This document shows positions 22,722 through 59,700 of a stretch of DNA of 64,000 nt, one piece after another. How positions within the stretch are numbered: the stretch's first letter is position 1; the number at the start of each line of letters is the position of its first letter. Source of the DNA: Tethya wilhelma (lineage: Eukaryota > Porifera > Demospongiae > Tethyida > Tethyidae); contig CAXIPT010000003.1 in NCBI GenBank assembly GCA_964030475.1, positions 3,882,499 through 3,946,498 of the forward strand, in the 5' to 3' direction. Both the position numbers and the translations under genes were made by a program. The notes below the pieces were generated by a model that ran no database searches, had not been told where the DNA came from, and worked only from the letters and a program-made list of their open reading frames with translations.

Positions 22722-24323
22722 ATGTCCACTGCATTCCTTCATGTTGGCCAATGTGGCAATCAACTGGGACAGGCTTTCTGGCAAGAGATAGACCTAGCAG
22801 TATGCAGCTCACCTGGTACTAAGAAAACTCCCAAGCAGGCTATTTCTGGCACTAGCAGATCTACACCATCACTAACAGCAGCTGTAGCAGCTACCAAGCC
22901 TACTGTTCCATTCTCTCTTCTTGATGGCACTCTGCCCTGTATTCTTGTCGATACAGAACCAAAAGTCATCAGAAGATGTGCAAAGAGTTCAACAATCATC
23001 TCAAGAAAGGTACCAAAGGAGTTTCTCGTCAATGAGCAAGCTGGAAGAGGGAACAATTGGGCGTATGGTTACCATGGAAGGTCTAAAGTACAAAGATGTG
23101 GTCATGGGAAGTCATCGACACACACAAATGTAATAGGAGGGAATGGTGATGGGACAGTGGTAGGTAGGGTGAGAGAGAAGATGAGGAAATTGGTTGAAAA
23201 GTGTGATCGATTTGGAGGTACTGTATTGTTCCACAGTATTGCAGGTGGTACTGGTTCAGGTTAGTTCCAATACGCATGCATCAGAATTTAAGAACAGTTA
23301 GAGGGCTAATGTTTTTCACTACATGCAGGATTGAGTTCTGCTCTCCTTGAGCACCTCAAAGAAGACTACCCACTAGCATACATCATTTCAGCAGCTGTGG
23401 CTCCATTTAGCTTTGGAGAGACTCCTCTTCAACATTACAACTCTCTTCTCTCTCTTTCCTGGCTGCAGACCTACTGTGACGCTGTCCTGCTCTTCCACAA
23501 CGACTCAACTCATGAACAAGTTCAAAATCTCTCCTCTTCAGGAAGAGGGGCAGCTGCTAGTAGCAGCAGTAAACTCCTAGGTAGCATTTCAATGGATGAT
23601 ATGAATACACACATCTCTAAAACACTGTGCAATTGCTTTCTACCAATATGGGATAGCAAACAAAGGTACTGAGGTATATGACATTGCATTTAGAATAGCT
23701 ATAAACATGTATTTATGACCAATTTCTCTACAATTTAACCGATTGACAGGTTTCCCAAGCCAAGTGGACAAGAACTGTGGGAGCTTGTCCGCTCCATCTG
23801 CCCAGATCCTGCTACCAAGTTCATTACACCTGTTCACACACACTCATCAAAGCCCACAGTCTCATGGGACCAGCTAGTGACTCACCTCGCCCACTCCAAT
23901 GCTCTCCAAAGGAAGCACACCATCCCTCCCTCCTCCCCTCCTCCTAAAGTCGCCACCTCTTCCATCTTGCTTGTATCAAGAAGCAACTCCTCTAACATGG
24001 AGTCTCTTCTTCGTAACATTAACTCCTCGTATGAAAGAAAACTAAAGCATGTTCTGAACACTGTTGAATGGAATCCATTTCCCATTGACTATTGGTTCAG
24101 TTATGAGCCTCGCTTGGTAGAGAGAAAGATTTCAACCCTCCTCACCAACTCTACTGCTGTTTTGGACTACTTTGAGTCTGTGTACAGGAGAGCATCTCTA
24201 ATGTACAAAGAGAAAGCCTATGTGCACTGGTACAAGAAATATGGCTGTGAAGAGGACACCTTCAAGGAAGCATTTGACACAGTAGATAGCATCATTCAAA
24301 GTTACTCATCATTACAAAAATGA
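22722..24323 (+). CDS. TUBD1: Delta-tubulin (482 aa)
   Basis: Centriole and basal-body tubulin needed for triplet microtubules. Exons are 22722-23259, 23329-23665 and 23750-24323, total 1449 nt. The N-terminus has the tubulin nucleotide loop (VGQCGNQLG). The phosphate-binding GGTGSG motif is split across intron 1. FPKPSGQELWELVRSICP and the C-terminal YKEKAYVHWYKKYG segment match the delta family rather than alpha or beta. It converges with the ALAD 3' end (128 bp gap). Confidence 0.92.
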
Positions 24324-24451
24324 AACATGATTACACATACATTACATCACCATTGAAAAAAAAAGTCATTTTATACAGTCATTGTTGAATCATAGAATTG
24401 GTATATACCTGATAGTCACAAATTCTCTACATGATAAATTGATCGCTGTAG

Positions 24452-50854
<26,403 letters not shown>

Positions 50855-51184
50855 AATGATATCTCTCAATGGAAAAGATCGTCATGTGCGCACGCTGTGC
50901 GCGCGCGCAGTGCGTGCATCAAATCGATATCGCGATCGATATCCTAGCATCATCACGATCACCTCGCAACGAGGGCGCGGGGTGGGCAGGCATGACACGA
51001 TCAGAAGAGAACCTGGAGTCGGAATGACTAGAAGGCTATTAATCATGTAATATAATATAATAATTTATTATATTGCAAGTGGGCATGAGCATAGATGGCA
51101 TGAGTCTGCGGTAAGAACTCCTATCATATTACATGGAAACCTTTGAACCTTGAAGTATTGTGGGAGAAACTCGGCCAAACAAGT
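50855..51184. promoter_or_regulatory. Divergent promoter ALAD/T11
   Basis: 330 bp between the ALAD ATG (50854, minus) and T11 ATG (51185, plus). CpG-rich near 50885-50960, with alternating GC (GTGCGCGCGCGCAG) and the palindrome ATCGATATCGCGATCGATAT nearby. The GC-rich part resembles NRF1-type sites. Confidence 0.5.
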
Positions 51185-53125
51185 ATGAATCAACACAAGC
51201 TTCAGTTATTCCTTCTATTGATCTCTCTATGCCAACTTGCACAAGGTAAACTCAGTGGGATTCCAATCAATAGGGAAAACACTAGCACTGATCCTAATGC
51301 AAATGTATTGACACTTAACCACAAAGCTGAACCTGTTAAGACTGAAAAAGAGCCCACCAAGCAGTGTTACGATGATTGGTCTTGTCCGCCATGGTTTCAA
51401 TGCATTGAGAACCAATGTAAGTGTAGCCATAGCTACAATGATTATGGTGTCATTCGCTGCAACAATAAACTTCAATCTTCTGGTATCATGGATTGCTACT
51501 GTATGACGTTTGACAAGAAGAGAAACACCACTGTAGCTGGGGCTTGTTTCTACAACTGTGCAAGTTATCATGATAACTCCATAGATACAGTGTATCACCC
51601 ACTTGCCCCAAATTTATCTCAACTCAATGATGAAGTTTGCGGTCAATGGAACAGAGATGGGCCGCTTTGTGGAAGCTGTAAGAATGAGGATTATTATCCA
51701 TTAGTGTACTCATACAATTTTGTCTGTGTTGAGTGTGAAGGCAGTGTCAAGGACTGGTGGCTTTACATCTTCTTTGCATATGTCCCTCTCACTTTGTTCT
51801 ACTTCCTTGTTCTGTTCTTCAAGATCAATGCCACCTCTTCCTACCTCCATGGGTATGTCCTCTACTGCCAATCCATCTCATTGCCATCAGTTACCAGGGT
51901 CATTATGGCATTTGTTGATACTACACCAGTACCTCTAATAATTATTTTCAAAGTCTGGGTAACATTTTATGGTCTTTTTAGTCTTGATTTCTTTCGAGCT
52001 GTTACACCTGAAATCTGTCTCCAGACAAACACCCTCCAGACTCTTGCTCTGGACTATGGTATAGCAGTGTACCCTCTGGTCCTTATCATTATATCTTATA
52101 TCATGATTGAACTGCACGACCGCAACTTCAGAGTAGTGGTGTTTATTTGGAAGCCATTTCGTTTCATTTTCACTTTATTTCGAAGGAAATGGGACAGCCG
52201 CACATCAGTCATTGATGCTTATGCTACATTCTTCTTGCTCTCTTCGAGCAAATTTCTCACCGTCTCCTTTGATCTGCTAATTGGAGTTCACCTTCACAAA
52301 CTAGACACCAACAGTACCTCAATAGTTCTCTACTATGATGGTAGCATTGAATACTTTGGAAAAGATCACCTACCTTATGCCATAGTAGCAATAATAGTGC
52401 TATGTGTGTTTTTCTTGTTGCCAACAGCTGTTCTATTGCTGTACCCATTTCGTTGGTTTCAGAAGTTTCTCAACTGGTTTCCCATCAGGTGGCACATCTT
52501 ACACACCTTTGTTGACTCCTTCCAGGGATGCTACAAAGATGGTACTGAGCCAGGGACACGTGACTGTCGATGGTTTGCTGGTATTTTTGTGCTTTTTCGT
52601 TTAGTACTTGTTGGTACGTATGCTCTGACCTTGACAGCAGCCTACTTTGAAGCTGCTACTGTCACATGCATTGCAATAGTGATGCTGCTGCTCATTCTCC
52701 AGCCATTCAAGCAGCGTGTATCACATTACACCAGCATCAATGCTGTCTTTATCCTTTTTATTGCTCTTTTTTATGTTTCAATAGCTGGAGTTCACGTATC
52801 AAGTATAAAATCAAGGCAGTTCTTCACACCATATGTAGGTACTGCTGCAGCTGTTGGTATGCTTCCTCTGTTATTCATGTTCTGCACGACTGGTTATTGG
52901 GTCTTTACACAAAGGAAGTGGGGTAAGAAATTCGTGCAGCGTTATCGTGCTTGGAGACAAGGATATGAATGGTCTGCGTTTGAAGATGACCTGGATTCCT
53001 CTCTACCTGATCGAATGGTTAATCCTGACATGTACCATGAAAGAAACCTTTCAAAATTTTCTAATGTAGGAGTTGACAGCAATTCAATGAATTCCACGAT
53101 GCCAGGGAATGCTACAACATATTGA
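51185..53125 (+). CDS. T11: array membrane protein, second subfamily (646 aa)
   Basis: Leader MNQHKLQLFLLLISLCQLAQG (start 51185; the frame is open to 51143). The cysteine module is distinct: CYDDWSCPPWFQC, CKCSHSYNDYG, MDCYCMTFDKKRNTT, and PLCGSCKNEDYYPLVYSY with Cys-x2-Cys kept. WWLYIFFAYVPLTLFYF is the first membrane segment. TLALDYG to RTSVIDAYATFF is nearly DNA-identical to T2-T10, although flanks differ strongly. FLNWFPIRWH is private. Tail ..DLDSSLPDRMVNPDMYHERNLSKFS, ending NATTY. Lies between the two ALAD 5' halves. Confidence 0.88.
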   Translation: MNQHKLQLFLLLISLCQLAQGKLSGIPINRENTSTDPNANVLTLNHKAEPVKTEKEPTKQCYDDWSCPPWFQCIENQCKCSHSYNDYGVIRCNNKLQSSGIMDCYCMTFDKKRNTTVAGACFYNCASYHDNSIDTVYHPLAPNLSQLNDEVCGQWNRDGPLCGSCKNEDYYPLVYSYNFVCVECEGSVKDWWLYIFFAYVPLTLFYFLVLFFKINATSSYLHGYVLYCQSISLPSVTRVIMAFVDTTPVPLIIIFKVWVTFYGLFSLDFFRAVTPEICLQTNTLQTLALDYGIAVYPLVLIIISYIMIELHDRNFRVVVFIWKPFRFIFTLFRRKWDSRTSVIDAYATFFLLSSSKFLTVSFDLLIGVHLHKLDTNSTSIVLYYDGSIEYFGKDHLPYAIVAIIVLCVFFLLPTAVLLLYPFRWFQKFLNWFPIRWHILHTFVDSFQGCYKDGTEPGTRDCRWFAGIFVLFRLVLVGTYALTLTAAYFEAATVTCIAIVMLLLILQPFKQRVSHYTSINAVFILFIALFYVSIAGVHVSSIKSRQFFTPYVGTAAAVGMLPLLFMFCTTGYWVFTQRKWGKKFVQRYRAWRQGYEWSAFEDDLDSSLPDRMVNPDMYHERNLSKFSNVGVDSNSMNSTMPGNATTY

Positions 53126-53252
53126 ACATTTGACAATCTCATATAGTTTCAGCTTATGAATATAATTGTAAGGATGTCATTGTACATGTAGAGTTATAGG
53201 TACCTACTTGATTTTGTTACTACAGAATTATCTGATTTTTACAATGGCTCAC

Positions 53253-54040
53253 CTGCTTTGGCATATGCCAGTGCCACATCAGCGATTCTTTCAATGCTAG
53301 CTGTGTTGTTGATCGTACCATCTTCATAAAGCACTCCACAGTGACCATGATCAGTGTAAGGACAGAGACATACGTCACAAGCAAGAAGGAGATTGGGAAA
53401 GAGAGAACGTAGCTTCTTTACTGCCAAGATGGCAGGATTGTCCTCACAGTCAGCTGGTGTGCCAGTGGCATCCTATACACAAGCATGGATAATAATAATT
53501 ATACTAGCCAAGTAGAAAAATGACATAATTCTTTACAAGTAAAGTTGGTAAAGGGTCAACAATAATACTACTTTTCAATATTGCCATGCATTACCTTGTT
53601 TACTTTTGAAGGGACACCAAAGATGAGCACAGATTTAAGTCCATTCTTTACTAGAGGAGTCAATGCAGCTTCTAACCGGTTTACACCGTACCTGCAGTAT
53701 ATTACAGCAAACTAATAAAACTATCCAGCAGCACATCCAACCAACCAGGTCAAAGTTATGATAATCATGAACCAACAACAAGAACAAGACAAGCTAATAC
53801 AATTGATGAGATTCCTTACCTTTTCTGTTCTGGGAGACTCGAAATGTCTTCTTCAGCATCAGCATCATCACTGTGAGTCATAAAACCATACTGAGAACAG
53901 CTGCATGTCTGATATTGATGCACCTGAACAGCTTACCTGACAAAGATAGGGTACATAAGGTTGTCGGGAGACAAAGTACTAGAGGTGGATTGCCATTTCC
54001 TAGTTACTTCGTGGTGGTAGCCAGAATGAAGAGCTGCCAT
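53253..54040 (-). CDS. Second copy of the ALAD 5' half (exons 1-4)
   Basis: Exons 53937-54040, 53820-53870, 53595-53691 and 53253-53472 have the same borders as the ALAD 5' half at 50060-50854. All are open, with the ATG, splice sites and zinc cysteines (CDVCLCP, HGHC) intact and only scattered substitutions (e.g. LFPN for LFPD). No 3' half follows before unit 1. It could serve as an alternative 5' end spliced 27.8 kb to 25446, produce a truncated product, or be untranscribed. The absence of disabling changes argues for youth or use. Alone it lacks both catalytic lysines. Confidence 0.85.
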
Positions 54041-54199
54041 TCTTATTGATGGAAAAGATCGTCAATTTTATGTGCGAGCGCCACAAAAACGCAAATCAAT
54101 TTGCGCATGCGCAAATGTTTTGGGAGAAACTTGGCCAAACCATAGAAATTGGAGACTACGTAGTCTCTAATATCTATTGCCTAACAAGCAAGCAAGAGT
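54041..54199. promoter_or_regulatory. Divergent promoter ALAD-copy/T12 with NRF1-like palindrome
   Basis: 159 bp between divergent ATGs. ATTTGCGCATGCGCAAAT (54099-54116) is a perfect 18-bp palindrome containing the TGCGCATGCGCA consensus known for NRF1 in animals. Binding is an inference. Confidence 0.6.
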
Positions 54200-56134
54200 A
54201 TGAATCAACAAGCTTCAATTCAGCTGGTCCTTCTATTGGTCTCTCTACTGTTATGTAATGGAGAACTCAGTGGGATTCAAATCAATAGGGAAAATACTAG
54301 CAGTAATGTATTGACACTTGCTATCAAAAACAACAAAGCTGAACCTGAAAAGACTGAAAAAGAGCCCACCAAGCAGTGTTACGATGATTGGTCTTGTCCG
54401 CCATGGTTTCAGTGCATTGAGAATCAATGTAAGTGTAGCCATAGCTACAATGATTATGGTGTCATTCGCTGCAACAATACACTTCAATCTTCTGGTATTA
54501 TGGACTGCTACTGTATGACATTTGACAAGAAGAGAAACACAACCGTAGCTGGGGCTTGTTTCTACAACTGTGCAAGTTATCGTGATAATTCTATGGATAC
54601 AGTTTATCACCCACTTGCTCCAAATTTATCCCAACTCAATGATGAAGTTTGCGGTCAATGGAACAGAGATGGGCCGCTTTGTGGAAGCTGTAAGGGTGAG
54701 GATTATCATCCACTAGCGTACTCATATAGTCTTATTTGTGTTGAGTGTGAAGGCAGTGTCAAGGACTGGTGGCTTTACATCTTCTTTGCATATGTGCCTC
54801 TCACTTTGTTCTACTTCCTTGTTCTGTTCTTCAAGATCAATGCCACCTCTTCCTACCTCCATGGATATGTCCTCTACTGCCAATCCATCTCATTGCCATC
54901 TGTCAGCAGGGTCATTATGGCATTTGTTGATACTGCACCAGGACCACTATTGATTTTCAAAGTTTTGATAACATTCTATGGAGTATTTAGCCTGGATTTC
55001 TTTCGAGCTGTTACACCTGAAATCTGTCTCAAGACAACCACCCTCCAGACTTTAGCTCTGGAGTATGGTATAGCAGTGTACCCTCTGGTCCTTATTATCA
55101 TATCTTATATCATGATTGAACTGCATGACCGCAACTTTAGAGTAGTGGTGTTTATTTGGAAGCCATTCCGTTTCATTTTCACTTTATTTCGAAGGAAATG
55201 GGACAGCCGCACATCAGTCATTGATGCTTATGCTACATTCTTCTTGCTCTCTTCAAGCAAATTTCTCACCGTCTCCTTTGATCTGCTAATTGGAGTTGAT
55301 CTTCACGAACTAGACACCAACAGTACCTCAAGAGTTCTCTACTATGATGGTAGCATTGAATACTTTGGAAAAGATCACCTACCTTATACCATAGTAGCCG
55401 TATTAGTGCTTTGTGTGTTTTTCCTGTTACCAACAGCTGTTCTATTGCTGTACCCATTTCGGTGGTTTCAGAAGTTTCTCAATTGCTTTCCTGTCAGGTG
55501 GCACATCTTACACACCTTTGTTGACTCCTTCCAGGGATGCTACAAAGATGGAACTGAGCCAGGGACACGTGATTTTCGATGGTTTGCTGGTATTTTTGTG
55601 CTTTTTCGTTTAGTACTCGTTGGTACGTATGCTCTGACCTTGACAGCAGCCTACTTTGAAGCTGCTACTGTCACATGCATTATTACAGTGATGCTACTGC
55701 TCATCCTCCAGCCATTCAAGCAGCGTGTATCACATTACACCAGCACCAATGCTGTCTTTATCCTTTTTATTGCTCTTTTTTATGCTTCTATTGCTGGAGT
55801 TCACGTATCAAGTGTGAAATCAAGGCAGTTCTTCACGTCATACGTGGGCACTGCTGCAGGTGTCGCTATCCTTCCAACACTCTTCATGTTTTGCATCACT
55901 GGCTATTGGGTCTTTACAAAAAGGAAGTGGGGTAAGAAACTAGTGCAGCGTTATCGTGCTTGGAGACAAGGATATGAATGGTCTGTGTTTGAAGATGACC
56001 TGGATTCCTCTCTACCTGATCGAATGGTCAATCCGGGCATGTACCATGAAAGAAACCTTTCCAACTTCTCTAATGTAAGAGTTGGTGGTGATTCAATGGA
56101 GTCCACCACATCAGAGAGGGTTGCAACATACTGA
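54200..56134 (+). CDS. T12: array membrane protein, second subfamily (644 aa)
   Basis: Sister of T11. Leader MNQQASIQLVLLLVSLLLCNG. Same cysteine layout (CYDDWSCPPWFQC, PLCGSCKGEDYHPLAYSY). TLALEYG replaces TLALDYG, and the otherwise conserved GTRDC is GTRDF, so a loop cysteine is missing. The tail is DLDSSLPDRMVNPGMYHERNLSNFS, ending RVATY. Rightmost array gene. Confidence 0.88.
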   Translation: MNQQASIQLVLLLVSLLLCNGELSGIQINRENTSSNVLTLAIKNNKAEPEKTEKEPTKQCYDDWSCPPWFQCIENQCKCSHSYNDYGVIRCNNTLQSSGIMDCYCMTFDKKRNTTVAGACFYNCASYRDNSMDTVYHPLAPNLSQLNDEVCGQWNRDGPLCGSCKGEDYHPLAYSYSLICVECEGSVKDWWLYIFFAYVPLTLFYFLVLFFKINATSSYLHGYVLYCQSISLPSVSRVIMAFVDTAPGPLLIFKVLITFYGVFSLDFFRAVTPEICLKTTTLQTLALEYGIAVYPLVLIIISYIMIELHDRNFRVVVFIWKPFRFIFTLFRRKWDSRTSVIDAYATFFLLSSSKFLTVSFDLLIGVDLHELDTNSTSRVLYYDGSIEYFGKDHLPYTIVAVLVLCVFFLLPTAVLLLYPFRWFQKFLNCFPVRWHILHTFVDSFQGCYKDGTEPGTRDFRWFAGIFVLFRLVLVGTYALTLTAAYFEAATVTCIITVMLLLILQPFKQRVSHYTSTNAVFILFIALFYASIAGVHVSSVKSRQFFTSYVGTAAGVAILPTLFMFCITGYWVFTKRKWGKKLVQRYRAWRQGYEWSVFEDDLDSSLPDRMVNPGMYHERNLSNFSNVRVGGDSMESTTSERVATY

Positions 56135-56745
56135 AAATATTGTCATCAATTCAATGTCATAGGTACAATCTTGTGCAATCATCAAACTATACAAACAGTC
56201 AAACACTACCATTAGCCTCATGCACCCATGTATCATCCATTTATCAGTAAAGTTTTCAAATTGACTCTAATTTAATTCCCATTCCATAGTATAACTCGCC
56301 TACATCAGAACAGTGACAAAATTAAAAAGCCATTGCTCATGCAGTTTAATTTGGTTACTTGTTTGCACATTTTGTTACCTAGCAACATTAATAGATTGAT
56401 TGATTGTAGTAATAGTAACTGTTGTAGTGACAAAGTATGCATGTATTTTGTAATTTTACTATTATTATTCCAGATGGTTTCTATTTCATAGCAACCCAAT
56501 TAACAGTATAATATGTGCATGCATGACATAATAATTATGCATACAAATGTCATCGTACAATAACTGTACAGTGTCATGTGGCCGGAACCATGGTTACCTA
56601 TCTGCATGCATGATCTTGTTACAATAACTTTCAGATTCTGTGAACATCAAAAAAAAAAAGTTTCTTTGGCAGAATAACAATCATTAAAAATTTAATCAAA
56701 TCATTACAAATACAACATTGATTGACATAATAATATTATATATAG
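56135..56745. other. Intergenic between convergent T12 and RABGAP1
   Basis: AT-rich 611 bp with both 3' UTRs; no other gene or repeat recognised. Confidence 0.65.
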
Positions 56746-59700
56746 CTACTTCTTCTTGGTCCCAAAGTCGAGGGAAATGCCCCAGTTCCGCGTCCTCGCT
56801 GAACTTGAGGATAGTTCTGCTACCTTGTGTTCCAATTCTTGGTTCTTACACTGTGATTCTACTAGTGCTAGTTTGGTCTGAGCTAGCTCAAGTTCAAGTC
56901 TTCTTAGTCTTTCCTCAGATGACAATGATGAGTGGTGGCCATCACTGATATCAGTGTCACCACTGCCTAGTTTGGCCTGAGATTGTGTATGTGTGTGTAT
57001 GAGGTTAGTAGCTCATCATGTGCCCTGTCATTTATAGTTCACAGTTTTTAAACTAACCTTGACTTCAAGGAGCTCTTGACTCAATTCTTCTTTCTGTTTT
57101 TGGTGACCTTCATCAATTTGTTGGAATACCTGTATTATAAGCATTATTAAGCACGCATAATCTAAAATGTTGTTCATACTAATTATAACAGTGAGATTCA
57201 TGAACACACCTGTTTGTACTCGGCCACTGCTGCCTGGTGTTGCTGCTTCTCTTCCATTAACTGCATCAATACTTTCTGGTATTCTTGTTTGGCCTAAAGT
57301 ACATATTAATATTATACAATGTAAAAAATACATAGAAAGTGAAAAATGTTATATATTGTCCCGTAATAGCATTTATAGGTGGAAAAAGTATTCGTACAGG
57401 CTGAAAAAAAAAATTCTGTCAGAGGTGGGATTCGAACCCACGCCCACATACGTGGACCAGAAGCCTCGAACTCGCGACTGCGAGCAAGGTATTACCCTTG
57501 AGTCTGGCGCCTTAGACCACTCGGCCACCCTGACAGTTGATTTTCATAGGTCAAATATAGTGTTTATAAATCTGCTTAGGAAGTTGTGGTTAACCCTATG
57601 AAGATATTCATAACTGCCTTACCTGCTGCAACTCCTCCCTGAGTTCACCTATGAGTAGCTGAGAGGCTTCAGAAGATGTCTTGTGTGCTCTACCCTCCTT
57701 GCTAAGAGTGTCAATTCTCTCTTCAAGCTAATACAAAGGATAATATTGCAGTGACTTTTAATGGCACACACAAAACACATACTTACCCTGTCCATTTCTG
57801 TTCTGAGCGTGACTTTACTAATGACCAGTTCTTGTGCTAAATTGTCATTCTCTTGTTCCAGTCTGATTATGGTGTCTCTTAGCTGCTTATTTTCCCTCTG
57901 TAAAGCACACAAAAAAACATCACAACAAGCTACAAACACATTTACACATAAATACCTCCAATCTCATGATGGGATCTTCCATCTGTGCCTGCTGCTCCAG
58001 GAACGACTGGTGGTCCTTCTCCAACTTAAGGAGCTTCTTGTCGTTGACTCCCTTGAAGGTGTACACCACTTGGAAGAGTTGATTACAGTCCTTCTCAGAC
58101 TGAAACTTCTTTGGCAGAGCCACTCTGAAGTAGTTCAAGATGCCCTCAAAATCTAGAGCAAGAAGATCCTTACGAGATATCTACAACAGACGAGACAACA
58201 AATCATTGTATGAAAAGAAATTAATGCCAACTACTGGAGTATTTAAACACTGTATTTCCACAGTCAATACCTTCAACAGCGCCAAAGCAACTCGAAGGAT
58301 CACACTGATTCTCTGTACATGTTACAAACACACACACCATCTTAAACAGCCATAACTAGACACACTCCAATGGCCAGCCTACCTCACACAGGTAGATGTC
58401 CAGTATTCTGAAGACAATGGAGAGAGGGAACTTGGCTGTGTAGAGTGTCAGGAACCACTGGGAGGCATACATGTGAGCCTCGATCCGATTGGACTGGAAG
58501 TGCTGATACAAGTCCGTGAGGTACTCCTACAATGTGAGTGGTGAGTGTAAGTGTGTGTGAGTGTGTGTGCATGGGTAGGTGAGTGAGTGAGTTAATGCTT
58601 GGGTGGGTGGTTGTGTGGTGTTCTTGCTCTCACCTCCAGGAGTCTGTCCAACTGATACAACATGAGGTGGAGATTCTGAAAGTTGGTCTTGAACATCTCT
58701 CTGTGGTTGTAGTTGTACATGATCTTCACCAGCACACCAAATGCTTGCTCCTCTGGCATTTTCTGAGCAGAAAGGAAGAAAATAAGATCATTCACCAGAT
58801 TTTACATATCAGACTCTCTCCCTTCCTACTTTTCAGCATGTAATACTTTGGGAAAGATCTTGGAAACGAGGCTAGCAAATACCTCTACTCACCTGTAACA
58901 ACATCACAGCGGCCATAAATGAGAATCCCTGACAGTATCCAACCTCCTCATCGTAGACAGAGTAGGCCTTACAGATCTTGTAGAGGGCGTCTCTCCCATC
59001 GTTGCTCTCCTGGAAGTAGTTGTGACCAACGTAGGTCCTCTTGATGTCCCAGTTGATCACATTCTCAGCAGGTGAGTCCTGAGTGAGGGAGTGAGAAGGT
59101 GAGGATATGAGGATGCAAGGGTATGAGGGTATGAGGGTGTGAGGGTGTGAGGGGTATGAGGGTGAGGGTGAGGGTGAGGGTGTGAGGGTGTGAGGGTGTG
59201 AGGGTGTGAGGGTGAGGGTGAGGGTGAGGGTGTGAGGGTGTGAGGGATATAAAGTGAGGGGTGAGGGGGGTGTGAGGATGTGTTATCTAGTCTACCTTTG
59301 ATAGCAGTAGTCTGTAGGCCTCATGGAGTTGAGGGTCATAGGCTGCACTGGTCAACATCTGCCATACTTGGCATCTCAAATGGAGAGGAATACCCTGTGT
59401 GATTGTCAACAAACAAACTGACATTGTTACTATGTAAACAGTTTGTAAACTGTGGTGGAATGGTTACATGTCCAAGCATTTAGCTGTGCATTCATAGCTA
59501 GCTGACCTTTCTGCAGAGTTTGGTGAGTTTGCTTGGTCTTGACTTGTCCTTCCCGTCCCACTTCTCCAGCAGCTCCCCCCAGTCCTTGAGGAGCTCCTCT
59601 CTCATGTCCTCTGGAGCCCCCCAGCCTGACACCAGTATGTCATCCTCATCATCCACTGTGTGCATGTGGGGGGGAGGGGGAAATAAAAAATAGGGTAAAC

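Larger units (their letters stand above)
53239..56134. repeat. Segmental tandem duplication, unit 2 (second ALAD 5' half plus T12)
   Basis: Counterpart of 50047-53125. Homology begins sharply at ACAATGGCTCACC and fades after the T12 stop. Confidence 0.88.

Noticed and set aside
22644..22784. N-terminal extension of the TRAF-like protein (512 aa form)
   Set aside because: It would overlap the well-supported TUBD1 first exon, and the extension matches no TRAF domain.
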